A stretch of 61,612 bases of DNA, from positions 1-61,612 of the forward strand of contig JAYMGJ010000354.1 in the NCBI GenBank assembly GCA_037178675.1. The letters run 5' to 3'. The position numbers were made by a program, and so were the translations under genes. Under the pieces are notes generated by a model. The model saw only the letters and a program-made list of their open reading frames with translations, searched no databases and was not told where the DNA came from. Every line of letters begins with the position of its first letter. Position 1 is the first letter of the stretch. Shown here piece by piece: positions 42,984-53,379 of this stretch. This DNA comes from Scleroderma bovista. Its lineage: Eukaryota > Basidiomycota > Agaricomycetes > Boletales > Sclerodermataceae.

Positions 42984-43389
42984 AGTGATGGACATCTTTA
43001 TCAGTCTACTTGATTATGATCAATTTAGACAGGTTGCTTCTTTTTATCATGCCAGATCACCAGTATACCTGCTGATATATATGACCAAAAACCCAACCCC
43101 TGCTAAATGTGTTCAAATGTATATATAATTATACCTGCTGATGTACATGCTCAGTTAGGTTTCATTCTGATGCTCCAGATCAGATTTATCAGAAAGCTAT
43201 TACTGTCCCAGCTGTCCCAGAAGTACTTGTACAAGCCAACAGTACCCATACCTTCACTGCCTGTACTTAATTTTCAACCACCTTAATTGATTCAATGTTC
43301 ATATTAATCAATTTATATTCCATTCTGAACAGTACAAAAGAATAAATATTGTAAACTAATGGGGGCAGAACCAAGACTAAATATATTAT

Positions 43390-43637
43390 ATACATTGTGG
43401 TCATTGACACAGGTGGTGGGGGTAGTGGCGGTGGCCACATCAAGGTTGTCATTGTCATCACTGGTGTCACATCAACAATGCAGGTGGTGGGGTCATCATT
43501 GTTGGTGCCTGGTGGTGGCCATGTCATTGATGTGAGTGGTAGGGGGTAGTGGTCACATCACTGTCATCCAGGTGGGGTGGTTGTCGACATTGGGGGTAGT
43601 GGTGGGGTGGTCATCGTCAACGTTGGGGGTGGTCATT
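43390..43637. repeat. GGT-rich minisatellite
   Basis: Imperfect GGTGGTGGGGGTAGTGG and GTCATTGTCATC units. It ends exactly where the next MITE copy begins at 43,638. Confidence 0.65.
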
Positions 43638-44112
43638 CACTGCAAGCATTTCCCAATGTTTTATGACAAAACATTGTAAAAAAAAAATAGAAAAAAGAGA
43701 TACTCTTTTATTTACAATTTTGTTCAACAAAAAAGCCAAATATCATACAGCATTATCTTTGTCATTTTTGTGTCAAGACATGATTTGAGATTGTTTCTTA
43801 TGTTGAGACTATAAAATATTTAACCTTTTTCTTCTACCTGTCCCTTGCAGAACAAATAAAGAAATGTCAATGTAACTTTTCTTACAGCAAGCATTTTCAA
43901 TTTTCTGCAGTGCAAAATTGAATCAAAAGACACTCTATTCCACAAAAATAAATGTTTAGGAATTATGCTATATGTTTTTGGTCATAACACTCTAGCCAGC
44001 CAATCAGCATCCAGGAACAATGATATTTCTTGAAGGAAAATTTATTCTTTCTTTTAACATGTTTTCAAGAATAATATGGTATCTTATTTTTAATAACACA
44101 TGCTGAAACACA
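43638..44112. mobile_element. foldback MITE, left arm plus centre
   Basis: Starts CACTGCAAGCATTTCCCAAT and follows the 15,538 copy to its central region (ATAATATGGTATCTTATTT), then ends inside the NLR pseudogene at about 44,112. The right arm is missing. Confidence 0.8.
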
Positions 44113-45200
44113 GGTTGAGCAGACTCTCATCAATTTCCTGATGTTGGTCCAACCCAACTAAGGCCCTGACATTCAATTTCTTAAAATCAGTTTCTTGTAT
44201 ATACACATTGGAATCCAGCAAAGCATGGCATGGGTTTGGAGAATAGCAAAGTGAGAGAGAGGTCTGTCTTGGCACATTGCAAGAACACAGGTTAACTGCA
44301 TCATCTGTGCCAGGAGAATCCCACATGTGCATAGTGTTGTCCCATGAGCCAGACATAACTCTCTTTCCAGAGTCTGGTGAGAATGCCACTGAGGTTACCT
44401 GCTCAGTGTACCCTGTGAGAGGGCTACCCAGCTGCAGTCCACTGGTCTCAACATCCCACAAACATATGGTCTTGTCATGAGAACCTGATGCAATCCTCTT
44501 GCCATCTGGTGAGAATGCAACAGAAGTCATACTAGAATGACCCCTAATTGTTAGCTGAAGGTCTGACCAGCATGGCTCTCCTCCATCAACAATTTGGGCA
44601 AAATTTGAGTAGTTGGGTGAGAATTGTGTATAAATAATGGATTGTACTGGAGAGAATGGCAAAGTTGAGATATACAGGTGGGGGGTGCTTTTCATGATGG
44701 CACCACCAAATACTTGGACAAACTTGATGGCATCTCTTGCTATTGCTGATGCCTGATTGAAGATATTATCCCCCTAAACATTCTCATTATCAATGTTGAT
44801 TGGGATCAGCTTCAAAATAACATACCTCCAACCATGAAGCTATAGATGCTAGGTGTGAAGCCACAACATTGAGCACCTTCAATAAGTTGAGTGTTTCAAT
44901 CCAGAAGAGTAGTTTGTCTGTCAACAGTGAATCCTTTTCTTGTGCCAAGTTCCTCACATACTGTGTCTCCTGAATATGAATGGCCCAGAGTCGACAAGCA
45001 TAAGAGTGAGCAGGGACATATTCATGAACTCGCCAGTCCAGGTCAGTAACCTCAGAGTTTGGTAGGTACGAGGTATCCAATCGACAGATATTGAAATGCA
45101 GCCTGGTTCGCATGACTCGAACACAAGCCCATGCAAGCTGACAATGAGCATCTTCCAATTTGATAGCAAACTCCATACTCCGCACAGAGTCAGCCAAGAA

Positions 45201-45480
45201 TATAGAAAGGTGGTGGTCTGCAAAGGGAAGGTCTAGCCTGAAAGAAGGGAGAAGGAGAACTGTAGGATAACCTCAGTATGCTGGCAAGCTACTATTATAT
45301 TAGATATACCTGTAGGATAACTACAAGGTATTAATATGTATGTGGTGGTTAGTAGATGGTACTCACCCTCAGTATGCTGGCAAGCTACTGAGGGACTATG
45401 GTAATAGATTCTACTGTATAGTGCGATGAAAGCTTATGTAAGTATATAAACAAACCATAACAGTCTGTTTATCTCCAACA
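45201..45480 (-). mobile_element. solo copia-type LTR (280 bp) in NLR exon, duplication AAGAA
   Basis: Minus-strand TGTTGGAG...CCTTTCTATA is flanked by AAGAA at 45196-45200 and 45481-45485. Removing it joins ASFYDF to LADSVRSMEF in frame. It matches the 187-bp LTR at 16,405-16,591 but has an extra stretch of about 93 bp between two copies of CTCAGTATGCTGGCAAGCTA. Confidence 0.85.
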
Positions 45481-46946
45481 AAGAAATCATAAAATGATGC
45501 GTGCAAGGCACGAACTGGAGTTGATATATCAGCAATGCCACTTAGTAGGGCACCCATCGGGTTGAGGATCACCTTGACATCAGAAACATCGTTGTCGGGG
45601 AATTTACACTGCATCACATTCAACAACTCCACTGGGAGAGGCTCCTGGGTACACAGTATTTGGCGCATCACAGAGTGGAATCACACAAGTGCTTTCAGGT
45701 TGTCATCAACAATGTCTTGCAGAATGGTAAGGTACATCTCGTCCAAAAGTTCCTTGCTCTTTCAGGGCAAACTGGATATCAGGTCCTCATATCGCTTCAT
45801 GGCTGTTAACCCAGCCTTGTGTGATTTGATGAACTCGCAAGCCAACCGAGCCCACTTGAATAACCCATCCGCCAGCCGTACAAGGCATGAAATTTCTTTG
45901 GTGGTGAAACAATCCATCAGTTTTCCTAGCTGATCAGAAATGTACAGATGAATATCGTGTTCAGTACTAGAGATGACATTCATTGATCTGGATGTGATGT
46001 GTGGAATATGCTGCAGGGTATCCATAATGTCAAGTAAAGGGCAGGATGTACTAATGAGAACATGAAAGCTGGACAGGAGGTGGGCAACCTGTGTGGAAGC
46101 GAGAATGTTGAGAATATGTTTCTGGGAGGCCTCAACACCAGTCTCATCGAGTGTGTCAATCACAATGACCACCCGTCCGACCATAGATGCTGCAGCTTTG
46201 GAAATGGGATCCAAAATGAACTTCTGCCACTGTTGCTTCACATCGTGTGTGGTGGACAGTGCTTTGTCATCTGCAATAACCTCAGCTATAATCCGCTTGA
46301 ACATAGGGTCACGATCAGCAAGATCATGTGCAATGGTGGTGAATATCTTTTCATGGCGACGTTCTGCCTGTTGATCACTGGCAAAGCAGAAACACGACCA
46401 AAGGGCTCCAAGAGATTTGAACCAGTTGGTGATTGTATGGGTGATGGCAGATTTCCCTTTGCCTGCTTGGCCATAGAGCCACAACACTCAAGGGGTATCA
46501 GGCTCTGATTTATTGATCCAGTCTACGATGTCCACCAGGATATCAACTCTCGTGCCTTCCAAACAGACCTTGGTGGTGTCTAATCCAGCACCACCTGCAT
46601 AGGGGAGTTGGCCAAGGGTGGCCTTTTGATTTGCATGGCAAATACTTAGGACAAGTGACAACCATGTGGAACCCATCCTTACCTAGGGCTGAGACACTGT
46701 CTTTAATATCATTGATGCTGTTCAGGGCATGATGAATAACACCTTCCACTTGATGAACACTATCCAGGGCACACCGAACATCCTGCCGTATGTCTTTGAC
46801 GCTGTGCTCCACATCCTTGCGGATGTCATCAACAACATCGCAAATGTTCCCAATGTCAGCATGGTCAACCTTGTCAGCAACTCCATGAACAGTAACCCAT
46901 GTATCCCGAGATATAAAGTCCTGACACTGCTGCATCAAGACATCTA

Positions 46947-47951
46947 TGGTGCCAATCACTTAGAGACCACTACTTTTGTGCAAACATTTTTGACTCACCA
47001 AAAAAAGTCCAATTAAGATTTCCTCTTACAAAAATGCTCCATTTGACCAAGGGAACAAAACTGTAAGAGGGATTTTTAATTGAGTCAAAATTGAACCATC
47101 AAAAATTTTCACAAAGTGTGAAATTGGCCAGAAAGGGGTATATTATCAAATATAGTGTATATCACCTTCCATATTAGTGAAAATGCTGTGCAACTGAGTT
47201 TCTCTTGATAAGAGTCCTGTGTGAATCTCAAAGCCATTGAGAATAGAGGACACCTTGTTTATATGTGTGCATGATGTCATATATCTCTAACCATTAACTA
47301 TATCCTACTGAAAAGTCCCTGTGCTATCACATAGCAGTCTCTGAACCATGGCTTTGCCAAGGTAGAGTGCTATGAACAATTGCACAGATGAAAAAAATAG
47401 TGTCTACAATTTCTATGTGTAGTAACCTTGTAAACAAGGTGACTGTAGACTGCAGCTCTGTTCCCCAGCACTGCACTTTCAAGGTCAAGTTGCATGATAG
47501 AAAGTGCCATTGTAGACCAGTTTTCAACCACTTGTTGATTTCATCTGCACAAGGCTCAAAATTATGTTGATGCAGGGTGTAGCTATCAAAGCCACTACAT
47601 CCACCCACAGCTCAAACTATAACAATTACATGGAAAATTTGGTGTGTCCTAACCCTACTATCTCTTTTATGTGAACTTACACTTGCATCATCACTGATGA
47701 GATTGATGCTCTCTTTGGGGTTGAAATACTTCATCTACACAGGAATACATAGTGCTATAGTAGTACATGTGTGTGATAATTAGCATAAACTTTATGAAAT
47801 AGAACTAAGATCAATCAGTTAGCAACAGCCCCCTCAGACTGATCAAAGTTTGCCCAGTCAGCACTTCCATAGGGTTAGGGTTAGGGTTTGATTTTTGTCC
47901 AGCCAATTTGGCCACTGCACAAATGTAGTGGCCTCTAAGTGATTGACACCA
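46947..47951. mobile_element. 1,005-bp non-autonomous element with TA duplication in NLR exon
   Basis: Terminal inverted repeats of about 36 bp (TGGTG(C/T)CAATCACTTAGA...) are flanked by TA at 46945-46946 and 47952-47953. Removing it joins AAYGNAL to DVLMQQCQDF in frame. I see no transposase inside. Near the right end lie about three TTAGGG units (47,872-47,889). TA duplication and inverted repeats suggest a Tc1/mariner-type MITE. Confidence 0.85.
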
Positions 47952-48785
47952 TAGCGCATTGCCATAGGCAGCAACCACGGTGCTGGTTTCAGTCAAAATA
48001 TTCTTCTTCATTCTTTCCCCTTCACAAGGTGGCGTTAGCAGAATATTGAAGCTCAAGTAGGAGTATGACATACAAAAACTTTTTGTTTTAGAATATGACT
48101 GGATGAGGATGAACGCCACATATTTGGGCATCAGATTGGAGATTTCCGACAGAGGTTCCTTTATCTGGTCGATATTTGCAACGGTATGGTCTTTGATGAG
48201 GAAGGAATAGACATGGCTGATTTTAGACAAGAGATCGACGACTGACTGATCCAGGGTGCTCTGTGCAAACAATAGTCTGCCACATATTAAATATAGTGCA
48301 ATCTCATATAACTTTGGGACATACCTGAGCGGCCCATGATAGTACGCATAAAGCTAGTTTCGCATATGGGTGAATCTAAGCGCAGTTTAATGACGTGTGC
48401 GTCAAAGAAAGGGGACGCACATTGGAAATTGTCTGGACAACAGAGATGAAGACTTTAATGGGTCGAAGACATGAATTCACAGTATCGAGTTGATCCACAA
48501 CGGATTTGCCTGCATTCACAGCAACGAATGCTCTGTCCATGCTGTCTGGCATATTATTCATCTGCGATACACCTTCTTGCACAGCTTCGAGGCTGGTGGC
48601 GAGGTCTCTCACATCGTCATCACCAATAGGAGGAACCTGCGGCCGGATGAAACTGCTATGAACCTGGACTCAATCTTTTCTACCCCTTACCTGTGAAGGA
48701 TCAGGCATAGAATCCCATGCTTCAGAAACTTGCTGTGCAGGAGGCAAAGGCGTGTTGGCAGTGGTATTCGAGGGATCATCCTGTC

Positions 48786-49674
48786 ATTGATGAGATCCAA
48801 ATAAGATCAGGTGACACACAAGTTGGCCCACTTTTTGAACCTCCGAAGGAAGCACATTTGTTAGTATCTCAACTGCTGAGATGGGAATACATTGCACAGG
48901 AGTAGCACTAGGGTTGGTTGCAGTACCAAGTTCGGTTGCGATGTTGGCACCAATAACCTTGGTTTTGTGTCACCACAGAGATCAGAACACAATGCAAGAA
49001 TAACATACACCTTGACTCTGCGTGAGCGCAATGTCTGCTGCGGATGTGGTGGAGACAGGCACTGTTGCCTGTGGGCGGGATTGCGCAGTCTACGAGGTTG
49101 ATAGTGTCACACAAACTCAACGCCGCTGCTGCACTTACCAAATCGACTGTATCTGGGTTTTGCTCGTTCCTTGAGGGGCTGCGAGAGTGGCCGAACAACT
49201 GTATTGCAGGGCATCTCAGTATAGGCACCTAATACACCCGAAGTGCATACCTCGCCGCCATGAACCAAGGCATCCAAAAACCTGTTCTTTGGTTTGCTTG
49301 TACAAGAGCTGTCCCCGGACGATCCCTGCTGTCCCTTCAGTTAGTTTGAAGAAAGAACAGGTGCGAATCCCAAAGTACATTGGCAACAAGATTCCGATTT
49401 TTTGCACGAGGAAATTTGAAAAAATGGTTCTTTTTGCTATGTTCCGGCATGATTTCAGTTGTGTACCCTTAGGACGAATGAGATGTTGGAACGAGGGTGT
49501 GTGGGCCACAGCACACGCCGTTCTCCAAGAGCTGGACACCAGAGGGATACTGGGACAGTATTGCCCTTTTGATCAATTCCATTTCGACAAGGGTTCCCTT
49601 CTTATTTTCAAGTGACAGTGTGTTCCTTCATACAGTCTGAATGAATCAGCATGTATGTTTCGCCACTTACCAAA
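48786..49674. other. no gene recognised
   Basis: ORFs at 49,187-49,615 (plus) and 49,216-49,539 (minus) overlap each other, and neither resembles a protein family I know. Part of the NLR promoter or an upstream exon may lie here. Confidence 0.4.
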
Positions 49675-50856
49675 TGTCGCAAATTTATTTTTTCCATTAA
49701 AACATCACACTTTGTCACGCCTTTACTTAAAATGGACTTAAAATGGACTTATAAGTCCAGTTATCGCGCCAAGTCAGCAGGTGGCGGTGCTGGGGTTTGC
49801 GAAGGCGAGCGCCGGCATCTGATGAGAACTTGTGCCTTGGAATAGATTTTAATGGCATTGTAAGGGTCGTGACAAAGTGTGATGGTCACATTTTGTCATG
49901 ACCCTTACGATGCCATTAGAATCCATTCCAAGGCGAAACTTCTCATCAAAATGAGAGAGAGAGAGAGAGAGAGAATTCTATATTTATATACTGCTGCAAG
50001 CAAACAGGTGTGCTAAGACGTGGTGCCAACAGGCCGTAGGAGTATTCTGTATCATATGAACCAAAGTACTGTTGAACGTAGAATTGTAGGTCATCTTTGT
50101 AGTGTCAGTGCAATGGTAAGTTGGCATATGAGGCAGAGCAAAACTCCAAGCCTAAGGTAGTGGAGAAAAGGAAACCAAAACAGAAACGAAATGAAACGAC
50201 AAGCGTATGATGTAAGTGTTTGTGGGCAGTGACCAACGTAACAAACGATGCAGTGAGAGGTCCGGCAACTCCTTGACCTGTGCCCCGATTGGTCCAGTGG
50301 TGGTATACTGACATTCAGTGAGAGGTCTAGCAACTCCTGGTCCTGGGTTCGTGGGTCTCCAGCGGTGGTCTACCGACATGACTGCACGGTTAGCGTGGGT
50401 ATGCCCTGTCAAGGCCCCCCCTCAGTAGCGTGTGTCGGCATAGTCTCAAAGTAGTGATGGTGATGTTGAAAAACAGAAATGGCATGTCTGTGAGCATCGA
50501 CTGGTTTTGTAGGCGGTGAAAACGATGTTGGCATGCTGAGCCAAGGCAGAGCATGACTTGTCGGCGGTGGGAAACGTTGACGAGAACACAGTCAACGGCG
50601 ACAGAGGCAGTCGACTTTCAAGGATCGCAGTGCTTGGCGTACCGAGAATGAGAGGCAGAACACCTCTCTGTGCATAGGCAGCGTGCTGAATGCCCTGCTC
50701 TTGTCCACGTCAACGTGGGAAAAAACTCGACATGATGGTGGTACGAGTTCAAGAGGCCTCTCTCATCAAAATGACATTACAAGAAACTTATAAGTCTATT
50801 TTAAGTAAAAGCGTGACAAAGCGTGACGTTTCAATGCAAAAAATAAATTTGCGACA
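49675..50856. mobile_element. 1.18-kb element with long terminal inverted repeats
   Basis: TGTCGCAAATTTATTTTTT at 49675 is mirrored at 50,838-50,856, and the inverted repeats extend about 85-90 bp inward (CTTTGTCACGC, TTTACTTAAAAT, GACTTATAAG). Left and right flanks both show AAA next to the repeat, too short to call a duplication. There is no ORF that looks like a transposase. Inside are a strong hairpin, a GA microsatellite (49,951-49,972) and a duplicated 65-70 bp unit (50,250-50,380, GTGAGAGGTC). Confidence 0.7.
49821..49947. repeat. large hairpin, about 62-bp arms
   Basis: GATGAGAACTTGTGCCTTGG... pairs with ...CCAAGGCGAAACTTCTCATC around a centre near 49,884, with a few mismatches. It lies within the 49,675-50,856 element. 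Confidence 0.8.
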
Positions 50857-51449
50857 AAATAAATGGGTGATTCGAAGTTCAAAAACTCCACCTAAAACGC
50901 TCTTTGGAATCACATTGATTATTTTGGGAAGTTCAAAGCTTCACGTGTTCAGGGACGATCCCGCTGATTGGCGGACGAGCCAAAACACGGCGTATCTTCA
51001 AACAGAGGTTGACATATCTTGCGTTTCCCTCGATAGCTTTGCAATTGTAGATTAGTAAGTAGACAATTGGTGCACAAGCCCAATAAGCAAGCACCGCAGC
51101 CTGGGGTCTATGGTGTTCAGTAATATCTATCGTATGCATACATACATAGAGTCCGGGGGGATAGAGTGAGTTACAGTGAGGAATAATATACAATGGGAAT
51201 TTGATGGGCAACAGAACGATGATCGGATCAACCTATCGCACAACACACTGCACACCGCTGGAATCCAAGGACAATGGCACCGTATCAACACACGCACTCG
51301 CTCTTCATCGTCGCCGTGGCTGCGTCGGGGCCAAATTCCATACATGGGGCAAATGACCCGACGAAGTTGCGCATATAATTATACCTCGCAGAGAGGCTAG
51401 GGCGAACGTTGTTAGAACGGTTCCTCGATGGAAGAGATGGCGACTCTAC
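50857..51449. other. no gene recognised; border of repeat-rich region
   Basis: Short frames only. From here to the right end dispersed repeats become rare and conserved genes follow each other closely. Confidence 0.45.
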
Positions 51450-51782
51450 TCACTTCCACTGCGCGCGCGTCTGGGCGCGTTGCTCGATAAAGGATTGGAC
51501 AGTCATGGGAGTGGGCGGCTTCACGCCGTAGACGGGACCGATGGCCAGGTCGAGCAGAAAAGATTGGATGGTCATGACGTCGTGAATGTAGGGACGGTGT
51601 GTCGTGGAAGCAGCGGGCTGGGGGATTAGATTGATGTTGGACTGTGGGTTCATATACCATTGACGCGGCACAGCTTTATCTTGCCGAGCACATGTATTCC
51701 AGCACGCACGGTACGTATGCACACGTATCGCTGTTCGGGAGACGAACTTGGGCGCACCTATTTGTACGACAATCCGACTCAT
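51450..51782 (-). CDS. hypothetical protein, possibly mitochondrial
   Basis: ATG 51782 (MSRIVVQIGAPKFVSRTAIR) opens 110 codons ending at TGA 51450. The first 25 residues are basic and Ser/Arg-rich without acidic residues, so a mitochondrial targeting peptide is possible. Later comes IHDVMTIQSFLLDLAIGPVY. I do not recognise the family. The sequence TGGAAGTGAGT at the stop could instead be a splice donor, so the C terminus is uncertain. It is divergent from the nucleotidase gene, with 190 bp between the start codons. Confidence 0.5.
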   Translation of the reverse strand: MSRIVVQIGAPKFVSRTAIRVHTYRACWNTCARQDKAVPRQWYMNPQSNINLIPQPAASTTHRPYIHDVMTIQSFLLDLAIGPVYGVKPPTPMTVQSFIEQRAQTRAQWK

Positions 51783-51972
51783 CAAACTTGGCTAGCGTCC
51801 CTTAATTCATTCCAGCTCGGCTGAGGCGAGTTGGTCCACAGCCATGCATACAATTGTATGTGTAGTGATACGAGGAACAAGGACTGGACAAGGGTATAAT
51901 GGATGACAATGACTCGGTCACGTGAAGAGCGATGACGATTGTATTATGTTGCTCATTCTACCCGGCGCAATC
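51783..51972. promoter_or_regulatory. likely divergent promoter region
   Basis: A short gap between divergent start codons (51782 minus, 51973 plus). No clear TATA box was seen. Confidence 0.4.
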
Positions 51973-53263
51973 ATGTCCCTCCAATATACCACAGAGAAAC
52001 AGGTTGCAGTCGCAGCTGTCCGCCGGGCATGTGCGCTCACATCGTCGGTCTTCAACAAGCTCGTCAAGTCCGAGACCCTCACGAAAGGTGATAAGTCGCC
52101 AGTAACAAGTTCGTGCACAGCGCTTTTGGTTGATCGTAGATGCTGAACCGCCCTCTAAGTTGCTGACTACTCCGCTCAGGCTGTGGTCAATACCATTCTC
52201 GGTCGCGCGTTCCCTTTCGATCCGATCGTCGGAGAGGAGGATGCCGCTGACCTGCGCCAGGAGGGTGCAGAGAATCTCAGAAACAGGGTAGCCGACCTCT
52301 GCAACGAGGCGCTCACTGCCGATCTTGAATTGGGCGACCGGGCCGAGTGGGGTCTTGGTCCCGGGCAAGAACGGACGCTGGACGAGTTGCTGGATGCCAT
52401 CGACCGGGGTAATGACCAAGGAGGACCTGTCGGACGTGTGTAGGCTGTTTTTCCACCGTATCTACAAGGTGCAAATGTGGTGCATCTGTTTGCAGGTCGA
52501 TGGACACTCGACCCGATTGACGGCACCAAAGGGTTTTTGCGTGGCAGTCAATACGCAATCTGTCTCGCGCTTATCGTGGACGGTGACGTCAAACTTGGTG
52601 TTATCGGGTGTCCCAACCTCCCGGTCGATGGTGCGGAATCAGAGGACGGTGAGAAGGGTTGTATCTTGACTGCCATTAAAGGCCAAGGTGCCGAGCAGGT
52701 GAATGAATCTCATGACGACACCAGGGCTTCTGCTTTATCATACATTCATAGATATCTATTTCGGGCGCGAAGAGCACGCCGGTGATGATACCATCTGTGG
52801 AACCGGGAATGCTTAATCTATTGGAATCGGTCGAAGCTGCACACGCTGATCTGGCGTTCAACCAGCAGGTATCGAGCTTGTTGGGTATCACACGCCCACC
52901 CACCCAGATGGATAGCCAAGCCAAGTACGCGTGCTTGGCAAGGGGAGATGGAGGGGTGTACTTGCGAATGCCAATCAACGCAATGTATCAGGAGAAGATT
53001 TGGGTTAGCCACACATCTATTTCTCTCCACTGTCGTAATCACTATCTTTGTTTTAGGACCATGCTTCCGGCGCGGTGCTCGTTCATGAGGCCGGTGGAGT
53101 TATCACGGACTCCTTGGGACAGCCACTTAATTTTGGCCTCGGGAGAACCCTTGGAAAAAACCGGGGTATCGTAGCTGCTGGGAAGGATGTTCACGGACAA
53201 GTCCTTGCTGCTGTTCAGAGTGCCCGCTCCAAGGCGTTGGAAGCAGCACAGGTAACTCAGTGA
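51973..53263 (+). CDS. MET22: 3'(2'),5'-bisphosphate nucleotidase (HAL2/MET22 type)
   Basis: Five exons: 51973-52108, 52160-52435, 52496-52698, 52752-53003 and 53057-53263 (TGA), about 357 residues, the usual length. The enzyme removes the 3' phosphate of adenosine 3',5'-bisphosphate (PAP) formed in sulfate assimilation and is a target of lithium and sodium in yeast. Family motifs are clear: TIADYSAQAVVN, the metal-binding GEED (FPFDPIVGEEDAADL), LDPIDGTKGFLRGSQYA (D-P-I-D-G-T) and the late WDHASGAVLVHEAGG. All five exons keep the frame and none has a stop. It lies in tandem with RRP42, 116 bp apart. Confidence 0.93.
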
Positions 53264-53379
53264 AGGAGAAATGAATATATATATATAATATGTATTAGAG
53301 ACGAAGCAATGCAAGAAGCAATAGTGACTGCATCCTTTTGTTTCTGATCTTGGGGTGACAACCTGTGTCGTCTCCTACC

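Larger units (their letters stand above)
44110..48785 (-). pseudogene. NACHT-WD40 NOD-like receptor, decayed
   Basis: On the minus strand the gene runs from an N-terminal effector region (48785-48691, 48636-48421, 48375-48325, 48260 onward: MDRAFVAVNAGKSVVDQL, STLDQSVVDLLSKI, KKNILTETSTVVAAYGNAL). Next comes DVLMQQCQDF (46,946 down), then a NACHT domain with Walker A GQAGKGKSA (46,470s) and Walker B VVIVIDTLDE. The NACHT-C region (ASFYDFLADSVRSMEF) follows, and two WD40 repeats (RGHSSMTSVAFSPDGKRIAS, LWDVE). It lacks the usual long WD40 array, because MITE sequence starts at 44,112. Three in-frame TGAs (46488-46490, 45762-45764, 45681-45683) and two insertions break it. The start codon is not certain. 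Such receptors act in fungal self/non-self recognition and cell death. Confidence 0.85.

Noticed and set aside
1..48785. UGA recoding (TGA as a sense codon)
   Set aside because: TGA ends MET22 and RRP42 normally, and the TGAs are limited to decaying repeat-rich sequence.
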